Counted from the first letter of the stretch, positions 42,105 through 51,328 are shown. The stretch is DNA of 64,000 nucleotides from Solibacillus sp. FSL W7-1436 (GCF_038007305.1 NZ_JBBOWV010000001.1:1127501-1191500); one strand, 5' to 3'. Notes: generated by a model from the sequence alone, not told the origin. Numbers and translations are program-made.

Positions 42105-43247
42105 TTATTCTTCCATCGCTGCAGCTGCAGTCAGCATGTTATCGTAGTCTTCTTCATCATAGACCAGATTATAGATTTTCCATTGACCGTCTTCTGTTTT
42201 CTTTAAGTAGGCCGTTCCGGATAAGTCTAATGTCATTTCCAGATTAAAGTTGATTTCCGGGTCAGTCATCTTAATATGAACTTTCAAATCATCAATTTTT
42301 ACTGCGGCAAAACGTTTATTCAGTGTAATCAACTTACTTGAATACTCGCCGATTTTTTCAGATGAACTTGAACCAGTCGAAAAATCTGCGTCTTCCAATA
42401 GCAACTGGCTATCAAGGGAATATGCTAAATAGTAGCCTGTTGTTGTTTCACGATAGAGCGCATCCATATCTTCTACGTTTTCCGTGTCTGAAGAAAACTC
42501 AAACTCTTTATCAATATAACGATTCACTGTTGCAATGATTGAAGCTTCATCTTCTGCTTCACCACTCTCCAAATGCAAGGCACGGTCAATCATCAATACT
42601 GCATGAGAACGCTTTGCATAATCATTCGGTTTAAATGTTTCTCCGTAGCCATTTACAATACCGGCACCTGCTGTTTTCACAATCGCCTCATAAGAATAGC
42701 TGTTTGGATTTACATCGATAAACATTTTTCCTGTTTTCGAAAAATCAACTGTTCCATTAAATGCGCGATAAATCATCGCAGCCATTTGAGCACGTGTAAT
42801 TTTATCGTTCGGTTTAAATGTACCATCTTCTTTACCGGTAATAATGCCTTTACTGCTGGCAATCTGAACAAAATCATAATACCAGGCAGAAGTGTTTACA
42901 TCAGAGAACTCTTTTTTAATATCACCGGTTTTTAAATTCATTGCGTTCACTAAAATCTTCGTAAACTGTGCACGCGTAATGCTATTTTCGGGCTTTAAAA
43001 GAATTGAAGTGTATTCGTATACTTCTCCATCTTCTTCATAAACTGTCGGTTCTTCATATCCATCGATAATATTTGCATATAAGAAACGCTCCAACTGCTC
43101 ATATGCGCCATGTTCATAACTTACATCATCCATGTAATACTGATCGATCGTTTTTTCTGCTGCCGTCGCTGGCGTTACAATAATAAAACAAACTGTAAAA
43201 ATTAATAAAAATGCTAATTGAATTACCTTCAATCTAGTTAACCCCAC
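42105..43247 (-). CDS. Secreted S-layer-homology (SLH) domain protein
   Basis: A 380-residue exported protein. The signal peptide is KVIQLAFLLIFTVCFIIVTPATAAE. SLH repeats follow: an N-terminal one with ENSITRAQFTKILVNAM, one with FSDVNTSAWYYDFVQIASSKGIITGKEDGTFKPNDKITRAQMAAMIYRAF and one with FIDVNPNSYSYEAIVKTAGAGIVNGYGETFKPNDYAKRSHAVLMIDRAL. A C-terminal domain of about 150 residues resembles NTF2-like secreted parts (DGQWKIYNLVYDEED). It would bind the cell wall through SLH. The start is uncertain: GTG at 43247 or TTG at 43232, and neither has an ideal site. Confidence 0.83.
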   Translation of the reverse strand: MGLTRLKVIQLAFLLIFTVCFIIVTPATAAEKTIDQYYMDDVSYEHGAYEQLERFLYANIIDGYEEPTVYEEDGEVYEYTSILLKPENSITRAQFTKILVNAMNLKTGDIKKEFSDVNTSAWYYDFVQIASSKGIITGKEDGTFKPNDKITRAQMAAMIYRAFNGTVDFSKTGKMFIDVNPNSYSYEAIVKTAGAGIVNGYGETFKPNDYAKRSHAVLMIDRALHLESGEAEDEASIIATVNRYIDKEFEFSSDTENVEDMDALYRETTTGYYLAYSLDSQLLLEDADFSTGSSSSEKIGEYSSKLITLNKRFAAVKIDDLKVHIKMTDPEINFNLEMTLDLSGTAYLKKTEDGQWKIYNLVYDEEDYDNMLTAAAAMEE

Positions 43248-43336
43248 TTCTCCAAAATCTATAATACCTTAACATATTACTTAAACAGAATTTATATGAA
43301 TACAAGTATATTTTGGTAATATTTTTGAGAAATAAA

Positions 43337-43630
43337 TTAATAGCCTAAATAGTAGTAAAAGATGAATGCGACAGCAAAGATAGGAACCGCCATTATCAGG
43401 GAACGCCATGCAATCTTATTTCTTTGAACCCAGTTTTCTTTCGTTTCATTTGACCAGTTTGCCCGCATTCGATCTCCATTTACAAAGGCTCCCGAGAAAA
43501 GACATGCCACAATTAGAAAGATAAAACCCATTCCGCTTGTAATATTGGAAATCATATGAACATCCCAAATAATAACAGCGATTAAAATACCTATTAAAGA
43601 TAATCCTGTACCAATTAGCAAATATTTCAT
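43337..43630 (-). CDS. DUF5316-like small membrane protein
   Basis: A 97-residue protein with three hydrophobic segments (YLLIGTGLSLIGILIAVIIW; MGFIFLIVACLFSGAFVNGDRMRAN; SLIMAVPIFAVAFIFYYYLGY). The GAFVNGDRMRAN loop is typical of DUF5316. AAGGGAGG precedes the ATG. Function is unknown. Confidence 0.7.
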   Translation of the reverse strand: MKYLLIGTGLSLIGILIAVIIWDVHMISNITSGMGFIFLIVACLFSGAFVNGDRMRANWSNETKENWVQRNKIAWRSLIMAVPIFAVAFIFYYYLGY

Positions 43631-43709
43631 ATTTACTCCTCCCTTCTCCTATATACCTAGTTAGTTTGGAAAAGGTTTCAAAATAGACAAGTACAGCGAA
43701 AACTACTTA

Positions 43710-44552
43710 TCAGGCATCCTCTGGAACTAAATAATAATGTACGATACTTAATAATCCCTTCGCTGAATTTTTCATTGCCCGTTCATCGATATTAAATTTT
43801 GGATGATGATGCGGAAATTGAGTGGCGGGATCCTCTGTAGCTGAACCAGTATAAAAATAGATTCCCGGAACCTGCTGGAGATAATAGGAAAAATCTTCAC
43901 TTGCCATAATAGGGGGTATTTCAATTACGCTTAAATGGTCGATATTATTCAGCAAGTCTCTTACAATTTCTGCTTCTTTATCGGTATTTACTAATGGCGG
44001 ATACCCTCTCTTATATTCCAGCTCATAAGTGGCCCCGTAGGTTACTGTGACATTATTGAGAATATGGCTCAAAACCGTTTTGACATTATCCCTTTGTTCC
44101 TCGTTAAATGTACGAACCGTACCTGCAATCGATGCTTCTTCGGGGATAACATTTATTGCAACACCGGAATTGAACATAGTAATCGCCGCCACTACGGGTT
44201 GTACCGGATCAACTTTTTGGCTCAGCAACAGATGAACTTGATTGACTATTTGTGCACCTATCACAATTGGATTGACTGAAGTGTGGGGAGCAGAAGAATG
44301 TCCGCCTTTACCGATTATTTTAATTTCCACATAATCGCTGGAAGCTGTTGCACTCCCTTTTGGTACGGTAAAGTTCCCCAATGGAACAGAAGAAAGTAAA
44401 TGATTGCCGAAGATCACATCTACTCCTTCCAGCACCCCTTCTTCTATCATTTGAATGGCTCCTCCCGGAAATTGTTCTTCAGCAGGCTGGAATATGAATT
44501 TAACCGTTCCGTGCAACTGATCTTTGTATTTGCTTAATGTCAGCAAGACCAC
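43710..44552 (-). pseudogene. 5'-truncated M20 amidohydrolase
   Basis: The frame encodes the C-terminal 280 residues of an M20 amidohydrolase related to the intact gene at 34558 (HGTVKFIFQPAEEQFPGG, GKGGHSSAPHTSVNPI, FPHHHPKFNIDE). The first 110 or so residues, with the HACGHD metal site, are missing. Upstream the sequence becomes the start of an MFS transporter gene in another frame (44538-44741), so a deletion has fused two genes. The apparent start is a GTG inside the MFS remnant. It is almost certainly inactive. Confidence 0.85.
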
Positions 44553-44745
44553 CTGCTGCTACAATGAACATCCCTGAGAATAAAGCTGATAAACTAATCG
44601 CAATATTAATCGTACCAAGCGAAATGCCTAAATCTTCTTGAACAGCTGGTACAACGTTTACCATTGTCTGTGCAAATAACCAGAATGTAATAACACCGAA
44701 TACAATTCCGATGATCATTTTATTCGTGCCTTTATAAGTATTCAT
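44500..44745 (-). pseudogene. 3'-truncated MFS transporter (first two helices)
   Basis: The frame starts MNTYKGTNKMIIGIVFGVIT, with helices IIGIVFGVITFWLFAQTMVN and SLSALFSGMFIVAAGGLADI, typical of the N-terminus of an MFS exporter. It then breaks off into KQIQRSVARNG, which is M20 coding sequence read out of frame. A ribosome site (GGAGG) precedes the start. About 80 of the usual 400 or more residues remain. The junction lies at about 44530-44545. Confidence 0.8.
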
Positions 44746-44847
44746 GAAAAATCCTCCAATATTTTTAAAGCATAAATATAATGTCTTCAAAACTCTTTAA
44801 ATCATACTTTCCACCAGTAAAACAATTGGTCAAAAAAAAAGAAAAAA

Positions 44848-44876
44848 CAATCGCTGCGGTAAATACGCGGCAATTG
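44848..44876 (-). terminator. Hairpin upstream of the MFS remnant, terminator of the LysR gene
   Basis: CAATCGCTGCG (44848-44858) pairs with CGCGGCAATTG (44866-44876) with two mismatches; T-runs follow on the minus strand. It lies 58 nt beyond the stop of the LysR gene. Confidence 0.65.
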
Positions 44877-44933
44877 CTTTAAATTTAAATACTTATATTA
44901 ATCACCAGATAATCACATTCCCATACTCCATGT

Positions 44934-45794
44934 TTAGATTAACTGTCTATTATGTTGAATCGTTTCAATAAATTTTTCGATCGTTGTCGTTAAGTACGCA
45001 TCTGCCCTGCGGATAAAAACTGTTTTAACTTGGCTGTATTCACCTGGCAATTGAAGACAAGTGATTTCTCCGCTTTTTTCCAGGTGGGCTACTGCCGACC
45101 TTGGGACAAATGATACGCCGAGCCCCATTGCAACACTGCGTATAATCGTTTCCAATGTTCCGAACTCCATTACCTTTTCGGGCATTGCACCTTCTTGCTC
45201 ATACCATTTTTCCAGACGTGCCCGGTAACCGCAGCCTTTTTTAAAACAAAGGAACGGTTCATCTTTCAGCCCCTCCAATTTCTTCTTGCGGGGCTCCGTA
45301 ATGAGGACAAGCTCCTCATCAAATACATCATATGCTTCAAGATCCGGATGAACATTTGACGCTGTAATAAAAGCTCCGTCCAATTTATAATTCAATACTT
45401 TTTCTTCTAACTTTTCCGTGACCCCTGTTATTAGTGACAAGTCTACATTTTCATAGTTTTTTATATAGGAAGACAAGATATTCGGTAAATGATACACCGT
45501 TTCCACTGTACCGATTTCCAGTTTGCCGATTGGTTCTTCTTTATTAAGGACGGCCCGCTTCATTTCATCCGTCAGCAATAATATCTTTTCACTATAGGCC
45601 AATAGTTTTTTTCCTTCGGGAGTTAAAATCATTCCACGACGATGTCTGTTGAACAATGGTGTATTTAACTCCACCTCAAGCTTTTGAATTCTTGATGTAA
45701 TATTCGATTGTACGTAATTCATCTCTTTTGCAACTTCCGTAACAGTGCCTTTCTCTGCAACGAGCTGAAAAATCTCCAAATCTTTAAACTCCAT
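44934..45794 (-). CDS. LysR-family transcriptional regulator
   Basis: A 286-residue LTTR. The N-terminal HTH is FKDLEIFQLVAEKGTVTEVAKEMNYVQSNITSRIQKLEVELNTPLFNRHRRG. The effector domain follows with LEIGTVETVYHLPNILSSYIKNYENVDLSL and GLGVSFVPRSAVAHL. It resembles the YofA/CzcR group. Divergent from a DMT exporter gene, its probable target. AGGATGG lies before the ATG. Confidence 0.87.
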   Translation of the reverse strand: MEFKDLEIFQLVAEKGTVTEVAKEMNYVQSNITSRIQKLEVELNTPLFNRHRRGMILTPEGKKLLAYSEKILLLTDEMKRAVLNKEEPIGKLEIGTVETVYHLPNILSSYIKNYENVDLSLITGVTEKLEEKVLNYKLDGAFITASNVHPDLEAYDVFDEELVLITEPRKKKLEGLKDEPFLCFKKGCGYRARLEKWYEQEGAMPEKVMEFGTLETIIRSVAMGLGVSFVPRSAVAHLEKSGEITCLQLPGEYSQVKTVFIRRADAYLTTTIEKFIETIQHNRQLI

Positions 45795-45826
45795 CCTTTT
45801 CCACCATCCTTATATAACCTACTATT

Positions 45827-45883
45827 ATGGTATCAAAGATTATGATATTAACAATGTTTTTTATTCATTTTACGAGATACCAT
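45827..45883. promoter_or_regulatory. Divergent regulatory region, LysR / EamA
   Basis: ATGGTATC (45827-45834) and GATACCAT (45876-45883) are perfect inverted copies 41 bp apart in the 140-bp gap between the LysR and transporter genes. They could be two operator half-sites bridged by an LTTR tetramer. Confidence 0.45.
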
Positions 45884-45934
45884 TTCAATTGTAAGATGAT
45901 GTAGATATTAATTGAATGAAAGAGGTAATTAAGA

Positions 45935-46903
45935 TTGAAAAATAGCGTTTTTATAGGTTCTGTTCTTTGTTTTATAGCTGCAGTATCATGGGGGGCAATG
46001 TTTCCGGTAGCACATGATGCGTTTAAACATATAGATCCTTTCTACTTTACTATTTTCAGATATGGCGCAGTGACAGTCATTTTAGTTGCACTGTTATTAT
46101 GGAAAGAAGGAAAGAAAGCTTTCCGTTTTGAAGGGAAGGGCCTGCAGCTTTGGTTTTTCGGAACAATGGCCTTTACAATATACAATTTGCTTATTTTCTG
46201 GGGCGAGGATATGCTCGGACAATCCGGTGTTATGACGGCTTCTATAATGGAATCGCTGATGCCGATGATTTCGATTGTCATCTCGTGGATGATTTTTAAA
46301 CATCGTCCATCCCTGTTTACATTACTCTGTGTATTGCTGTCATTTATCGGGGCGGTATTAGTAATTACTAAAGGCGATCTTCAGGCATTTTTAGGCACGA
46401 CGGGTCAGTTTATTCCGTCACTGTTAATCTTTATCGCTGTTGTTGGCTGGGTAATTTATACAATGGGTGCCAATGAATTCAGTCATTGGTCTGCTTTGCG
46501 CTATTCTACCTTGAGCTGTTTACTTGGAACGGTAACCGCGTTGTTCGTTACTTTAGGTGCAACAATGTTCGGTGCTGTACCGGTGCCGGCAGTAAATGAT
46601 GTAGTTGCAGTAGGTCCGCACTTACTGTTTATGATTATTTTCCCGGGTGTTATCGCTTTATTGGGCTGGAATATTGGCGTTAGCTACCTGACCCCTTTAA
46701 ATGCATTACTGTTCATCAATTTCGTTCCTGTTACAACTCTGTTTATTTCCATTGTTCAGGGGAATGCAGTAACGGTATTTGATATTGTTGGAACAGTGTT
46801 GATTATTATTGCGCTGCTATCTAACAATATGTATTTAAGAATGCGTGACAAAAAAAGAACCCATCATTCGGTGCAATCTACATGGAGTGAAGGGGTTTCC
46901 TAA
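45935..46903 (+). CDS. DMT-superfamily (EamA) transporter
   Basis: A 322-residue protein with ten hydrophobic helices in two EamA repeats (LCFIAAVSWGAMFPVAHDAFKHIDPFYFTIFRYG; FIAVVGWVIYTMGANEFSHWSALRYSTLSCLLG). It is a drug/metabolite-type exporter with unknown substrate. The start is TTG at 45935 with AGAGGT upstream; there is no in-frame ATG near. Regulated probably by the divergent LysR gene. Confidence 0.85.
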   Translation: MKNSVFIGSVLCFIAAVSWGAMFPVAHDAFKHIDPFYFTIFRYGAVTVILVALLLWKEGKKAFRFEGKGLQLWFFGTMAFTIYNLLIFWGEDMLGQSGVMTASIMESLMPMISIVISWMIFKHRPSLFTLLCVLLSFIGAVLVITKGDLQAFLGTTGQFIPSLLIFIAVVGWVIYTMGANEFSHWSALRYSTLSCLLGTVTALFVTLGATMFGAVPVPAVNDVVAVGPHLLFMIIFPGVIALLGWNIGVSYLTPLNALLFINFVPVTTLFISIVQGNAVTVFDIVGTVLIIIALLSNNMYLRMRDKKRTHHSVQSTWSEGVS

Positions 46904-46919
46904 CTACAACCAGGCTTAA

Positions 46920-46959
46920 AAATAAGCGTATCTATCAAATAAGATAGATGCGCTTATTT
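46920..46959 (+). terminator. Terminator after the EamA gene
   Basis: AAATAAGCGTATCTATC pairs with GATAGATGCGCTTATTT with one mismatch, around AAATAA. Ends are A/T rich, so it may work both ways. Confidence 0.8.
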
Positions 46960-47052
46960 AAATTCTCTTATTTATATAGTTCATTGTAATATTTTCCTGA
47001 CAATGTTATCTTTTAGGTTAATTTACTTTAAAAATACAAAGGAGTTGGTAAA

Positions 47053-47997
47053 GTGAGAAAAACGATTGCCTCCATCAGTATTGCGTTAGGCATGATGTTT
47101 GCAGCCGGGGTGGATGTCAATGCTGCGACTGTTCACTACAAAGACGTCAAGGAATCGGACAACTTTTATCCCTCTGTTCAGTATTTACTGGATCAAAAAG
47201 CAATTAGCCGGACATTGCCGCAATTTAGACCATATGAAAATATTACGCGTGGACAAGTTGCAAGTATACTGGCAAAAGTATTGGATGACCGCTTAAAAGA
47301 AATTGAATATACGGAATGGTACAGTGGTGCGAACTTTATTGATGTGCCAAAAACAGATCAATTTTTCCCTTACATTAATAAGCTGGACTGGAACGGGATA
47401 ATGCGCGGGTATTATGTGAATGATTCTTATTCCTCTCCAAGGGCTTTCGGTATTAACCAGCCCCTAACGCGCGGGCAATTTGCCGGAGTCATTGTAAAAG
47501 CATATGAAATTCCGTTAATTCAATTGCAAAGCTACAAAGACAGCGGCGCTTCCCCATCTGATATATTTAACGGAAATGATTTTACGTATCCTTGGGGGCA
47601 GGAGATCGCAACACTTCAAACAATCGGAATTTTAAGTGGTTACGAGGACGGAAATTTCAAACCAAGTACACCGATTAAACGTTCCCAGTTTGCAAATATG
47701 CTTGCGAAAGCTGCAAATGGCGAACTGTATTTCTTAAATCAAAACAACCTGCTCAATGACTTTGAACATCTAGGTATTTCTAAAGATACCGCAATGGAAA
47801 AGATCAAATCATTAACTAATAATACAACTGTTAAATATTTAGCTTCCTATAGAGATGTACGATATTTAAATGCTGTGACTATGGCAACGATGATCTATAA
47901 AGAAGGAGACATTTTGTTCGAAGATATTAATGTGAAAATGGCGGTTTCAAAAGATGCGAACGGAATGTGGAAACTGAATGTTGAAAAGATCAATTAA
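47053..47997 (+). CDS. Secreted SLH-domain protein
   Basis: A 314-residue exported protein. The signal peptide is RKTIASISIALGMMFAAGVDVNAA. Three SLH-type repeats follow: YKDVKESDNFYPSVQYLLDQKAI...ITRGQVASILAKVL; FIDVPKTDQFFPYINKLDWNGIM...LTRGQFAGVIVKAY; and WGQEIATLQTIGILSGYEDGNFKPSTPIKRSQFANMLAKA. The C-terminal 90 residues have no recognised domain. The start is GTG with AAAGGAG 9 nt upstream. Its function is presumably cell-wall attachment. Confidence 0.85.
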   Translation: MRKTIASISIALGMMFAAGVDVNAATVHYKDVKESDNFYPSVQYLLDQKAISRTLPQFRPYENITRGQVASILAKVLDDRLKEIEYTEWYSGANFIDVPKTDQFFPYINKLDWNGIMRGYYVNDSYSSPRAFGINQPLTRGQFAGVIVKAYEIPLIQLQSYKDSGASPSDIFNGNDFTYPWGQEIATLQTIGILSGYEDGNFKPSTPIKRSQFANMLAKAANGELYFLNQNNLLNDFEHLGISKDTAMEKIKSLTNNTTVKYLASYRDVRYLNAVTMATMIYKEGDILFEDINVKMAVSKDANGMWKLNVEKIN

Positions 47998-48023
47998 TAG
48001 AAGTTAGATTATATCGACCAGAT

Positions 48024-48051
48024 GGCTAATCTTATTGATTAGCCTTTTTTT
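48024..48051 (+). terminator. Terminator after the 314-aa SLH gene
   Basis: GGCTAATC/GATTAGCC (48024-48031 with 48037-48044), loop TTATT, is followed by T7. Confidence 0.9.
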
Positions 48052-48064
48052 AATAAGTTGAAGC

Positions 48065-48493
48065 TTAGATTTTTCTGTTTGGTCTCTCTCTCGGTGTAAT
48101 GTTGATAATATAATAGCTAACAATCAATATCAGGATTACCCCTGCAAAAATGAGTGTATCTATCGCAGAATCATGTTCGACAATAATAAGCCGGAGCATT
48201 GCCGTAATTCCAATATACATGAAATAACGAAGCGGGAAATGATAATCTTCTTTAAAGTATTTCACTATCATCGTGATAAACTCGAAATACAGGAAGAATA
48301 CTAAAATTTTTGCCAGAAAGTATTTGTATTCATGCTTTTCCCCGTTAAATATGAACTTTAAAAGCTCGACCATTTCAATGATAAGCATGACACAAAGAGC
48401 CAACGCCAGTACTGTTAAACCAATATTCAAAATCACTTGCAGCACTTTCGGAATGATTTCTTTATAGGGCTTAGGTTTGGATAAAAACTTCAT
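48065..48493 (-). CDS. PsiE-family membrane protein
   Basis: A 142-residue protein with four membrane helices. PsiE features are visible: VLQVILNIGLTVLALALCVMLIIEM, then YKYFLAKILVFFLYFEFITMIVKYFKEDYHFPLRYFMYIGITAMLRLIIV with the conserved E...HFPLRYF stretch. The family is named for phosphate-starvation induction in E. coli, with unknown function. GGAGGTGTG lies before the ATG. Confidence 0.82.
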   Translation of the reverse strand: MKFLSKPKPYKEIIPKVLQVILNIGLTVLALALCVMLIIEMVELLKFIFNGEKHEYKYFLAKILVFFLYFEFITMIVKYFKEDYHFPLRYFMYIGITAMLRLIIVEHDSAIDTLIFAGVILILIVSYYIINITPRERPNRKI

Positions 48494-48593
48494 TTATTCA
48501 CACCTCCAGACGTTATATTTTCAGATTATTTCATCCTTGGAGGTGTGTCAATTTTGTAAGCGATTACTATTCCAAAAAATTTTTCACGTTGAT

Positions 48594-49481
48594 TTAAACT
48601 TCTAAATCACTTAGGTTTCTTTTAAAATATTGAATAAATGGATGCTCCCTCTTATCCACTTTTCTCGTACAACTGAATAGGCTCTGACTGATTTCCACCT
48701 GATCTACAAAGACACGCGCAATGCTTCCCTGTGATAACTTTTCCTTTACACTGCATGCTGGGGCAATAGCCATCCCATACCCCGCTTCGACAACTTTAAT
48801 CGATTCCAGTACACCTTCTATTTGTAAGCCGAACCTCGGTAACGGGCAATTATGCGTATAAAAAATGGCCTCCATCAAATCCAGTGTTGAACTGCCTCGT
48901 TCCCTATATATAAAATCATGTTCACTTAGTTCAAAAATCGATACTGTTTTATTTGCCAAAGGATGTGTTGGATGGACAACAAACCAAAATGGGATATCCA
49001 TTATTTTTTCAAAGTTTAAATCTTCATGACCTATATTGCTTTGCACAACAAAACCAAAATCGACTTTATAATCGAGAACAAGACGCTCAACAGATTGAAC
49101 ATTTCCTAATGAGACATACATATCGATATTAGGGTTTTCCGATTTATAGCCTGCAATGATTGGCGGCAAAATATAATTTGTTGAAATATAGGAGGAAGCA
49201 ATTTTAATGTTCTCCTTTTTTTCCAAAAAGTTTTTAAACTTTTCATCAATCTGTTCCTCCAGATGAAATAATCGCAACCCTTGCTCATAAAGAAATTCGC
49301 CTTCATATGTGAGCTGAATCCCTCTACCTTTTCCTTCTATAAGTTTAACTCCGATTTCTTTTTCAAGTTTGCGTATTTGCACAGTAACAGCAGGCTGACT
49401 GATATGAAGGAATTTTGCTGCTTCTGTTATACTGCCCAGCTTTGCAACATTTGTGAAAATTCGCAGTGTATGTAAATTCAT
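48594..49481 (-). CDS. LysR-family transcriptional regulator (CysB/CbbR-like)
   Basis: A 295-residue LTTR: MNLHTLRIFTNVAKLGSITEAAKFLHISQPAVTVQIRKLEKEIGVKLIEGKGRG, and an effector domain from IKIASSYISTNYILPPIIAGY to GYGMAIAPACSV. Divergent from a TSUP anion exporter gene with 98 nt between starts, so it probably controls that gene in response to a sulfur or organic anion. The ATG at 49481 is preferred over a GTG 12 nt upstream. Confidence 0.87.
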   Translation of the reverse strand: MNLHTLRIFTNVAKLGSITEAAKFLHISQPAVTVQIRKLEKEIGVKLIEGKGRGIQLTYEGEFLYEQGLRLFHLEEQIDEKFKNFLEKKENIKIASSYISTNYILPPIIAGYKSENPNIDMYVSLGNVQSVERLVLDYKVDFGFVVQSNIGHEDLNFEKIMDIPFWFVVHPTHPLANKTVSIFELSEHDFIYRERGSSTLDLMEAIFYTHNCPLPRFGLQIEGVLESIKVVEAGYGMAIAPACSVKEKLSQGSIARVFVDQVEISQSLFSCTRKVDKREHPFIQYFKRNLSDLEV

Positions 49482-49501
49482 TTTCTCACCCACTCATAAC
49501 T

Positions 49502-49517
49502 TATATTTATGAATATA
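49502..49517. promoter_or_regulatory. LTTR-box-like palindrome, LysR/TSUP intergenic
   Basis: TATATT-TATG-AATATA is a perfect 6-bp inverted repeat fitting the T-N11-A LysR box. It lies 21 nt before the LysR start and 63 nt before the TSUP start. Confidence 0.5.
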
Positions 49518-49579
49518 CAAAATATATATATTTGTTTTATGAGTAGTATAGCAGTATTTTGTGAGTAGGGGGGATTTGT

Positions 49580-50347
49580 ATGGAGAACTTATTTATAGAG
49601 TGGCTATCAGTAGATGGGCTCATTTTATTTGCAATCGGCATACTTGCTTCCATTGTAGGGGTCATGTTTGGAGCTGCAGGATTCGTATTGCTTCCTTCCT
49701 TATTGTTAGTCGGCATACCCATTCATGCGACTGTCGCAATTAATAAATTTGCAACAGGTATATCTTCATTTTCGACCGTCATTGTTCTGACACTGAAAAA
49801 AAGAGTATCACTCAAAAAGATGATTCCTTTTATGCTGATTTCTGCAATTGGCGGTATAAGCGGGGCGTTTTTAGCGACAAGATTAGCGGAACATACGATG
49901 AATATTGTTGCTTGTACGGTGTTGATCGTGATGTTCTTTTTCGTTATTAAAAAGAAGAAAAAGGAAGTTGTAAATGAACAGCCGGACATCGAAAAGAAAA
50001 CTAATTTAATCGCACCCTTTTTTATTAGTATTTATGATGGCGGGCTAGGAACAGGGTCTGCACTGCTAAACATTACATATTTTCTGAAGAAACAAGTCGG
50101 CTATGTAATGGCGGCAGAGATGACACGTTTTTTAATGTTTGCAAGCTGTACGACTGCTTTTTTATTTTACTTATTTTATGGGATTGTTAATTGGGGAGTG
50201 GCCGTTCCGGTAGCTGTCGGATCGATTGTCGGCTCACATATCGGTCTGAAAATCATTCCTTATTTAAAAGGGAAATGGGTTGAAATTCTGCTCCCCATTA
50301 TATTTTTCCTTTTAATTATCCAAGTGATATCGGATTTACTATTTTAA
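49580..50347 (+). CDS. TSUP-family (TauE/SafE) anion exporter
   Basis: A 255-residue membrane protein with about eight helices. TSUP half motifs: GVMFGAAGFVLLPSLLLVG with NKFATG, and ISIYDGGLGTGSALLNITY with AAEMTRFLMF. It differs from the 6569 paralogue, whose motif is VVGGGGLISLP, so the substrates may differ. AGGGGGG precedes the ATG. Divergently paired with a LysR regulator. Confidence 0.86.
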   Translation: MENLFIEWLSVDGLILFAIGILASIVGVMFGAAGFVLLPSLLLVGIPIHATVAINKFATGISSFSTVIVLTLKKRVSLKKMIPFMLISAIGGISGAFLATRLAEHTMNIVACTVLIVMFFFVIKKKKKEVVNEQPDIEKKTNLIAPFFISIYDGGLGTGSALLNITYFLKKQVGYVMAAEMTRFLMFASCTTAFLFYLFYGIVNWGVAVPVAVGSIVGSHIGLKIIPYLKGKWVEILLPIIFFLLIIQVISDLLF

Positions 50348-50354
50348 TACTGTA

Positions 50355-50380
50355 GCTGGGACAAACTTAGCTGTCCCAGC
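50355..50380. terminator. Terminator between convergent genes
   Basis: GCTGGGACA (50355-50363) pairs perfectly with TGTCCCAGC (50372-50380). It lies between the TSUP gene and the small membrane protein gene. No long T-run is present. Confidence 0.65.
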
Positions 50381-50382
50381 CA

Positions 50383-50583
50383 TTATGAATTATTTAGAAA
50401 CAAAAGAAAATAGCTCCCTGCAAAAACAAACATCGCAATTCGTGTAATAATGTAAACCGCACGTTCAGAGGATGTAAGCTTGTTTTGTTTCTTCAACTTT
50501 TTAAAATGCCAATAAAAATATACACCACATATGAGGAGGATCACTCCCGAAATTTGATAAGCATTTTCCAGTATGTTATCCAA
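50383..50583 (-). CDS. Small membrane protein (66 aa)
   Basis: A short protein with two helices (ISGVILLICGVYFYWHFKKL and RAVYIITRIAMFVFAGSYFLLFL). The best start is a TTG at 50583 with AGGAGAGG 6 nt upstream (LDNILENAYQIS...). The frame extends further but no better site exists. No family was recognised. It is next to the methyltransferase gene and in the same direction. Confidence 0.5.
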   Translation of the reverse strand: MDNILENAYQISGVILLICGVYFYWHFKKLKKQNKLTSSERAVYIITRIAMFVFAGSYFLLFLNNS

Positions 50584-50614
50584 AAAATCCTCTCCTGTTC
50601 TATTATCATTCAAA

Positions 50615-51328
50615 TCATTTTATACAATGAAAGACATACGATTTTGCCTGATTCGTAGCCGGCTGTAATTTAAAATCTTCATAAGCGTCCACTGTCGAAA
50701 ATCCCGCTTCTTTAAGAGAGGACGAAATTTCTTCAAAGCTACGGAATATTAGCTGAACCTTTGCTTCGTATGTAATATCCGTATTAACATTTTTGATTTT
50801 TTCATAAAAGGTAAAAACATTCCGATCCAGTCCTTCATATTCATCCCAGTACAGCAACGGGTCCCCTGTATGAACATCTTGAAGCTCGTCTACCGTCTCA
50901 TCTTTTTGCCATTCTTCCCATACTTTAGCTTGAGGATTCCGCGCATCAAAAATAAAGTACCCACCAGGCTTTAATGCTTTAAATACATCCTGCAGTACAC
51001 GATTCCAGCTCTCTTCCGAAATAAAAACCTGCGCCACATTCGCTGTCATGATTACTGCATCATACGAGTTAACTGTCAGGTCCTGACTATCACCGACTAT
51101 CCATGAAACCGACTCTGCATGAGCTTTATTTTGAGCTCGAAGAACCGCTTCTTCATTTGGGTCGATTCCAGTTACTTCATAACCGGCCTTTGCCAATTCT
51201 ATCGTTACCCGCCCTGTACCACAGCCCAAGTCGGCAATCTTTTTAGCTTTTGTTAATTGGAGCAGCTCCATGAAGAAATCATCTTCTTTCCCCCATGTAT
51301 GAAGCTGGTCGTAGTAATAGGCAATCAT
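50615..51328 (-). CDS. Class I SAM-dependent methyltransferase
   Basis: A 237-residue methyltransferase. Motif I is IADLGCGTGRVTIELAKAGYEVTGIDPNEEAV, motif II is YDAVIMTANVAQV and motif III follows in ALKPGGYFIFDARNP. The N-terminal YYYDQLHTWGKEDDFF is a cap. The acceptor is unknown (small molecule by resemblance). The start overlaps the stop of the 69-aa gene (ATGA), so the two are coupled. Confidence 0.82.
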   Translation of the reverse strand: MIAYYYDQLHTWGKEDDFFMELLQLTKAKKIADLGCGTGRVTIELAKAGYEVTGIDPNEEAVLRAQNKAHAESVSWIVGDSQDLTVNSYDAVIMTANVAQVFISEESWNRVLQDVFKALKPGGYFIFDARNPQAKVWEEWQKDETVDELQDVHTGDPLLYWDEYEGLDRNVFTFYEKIKNVNTDITYEAKVQLIFRSFEEISSSLKEAGFSTVDAYEDFKLQPATNQAKSYVFHCIK

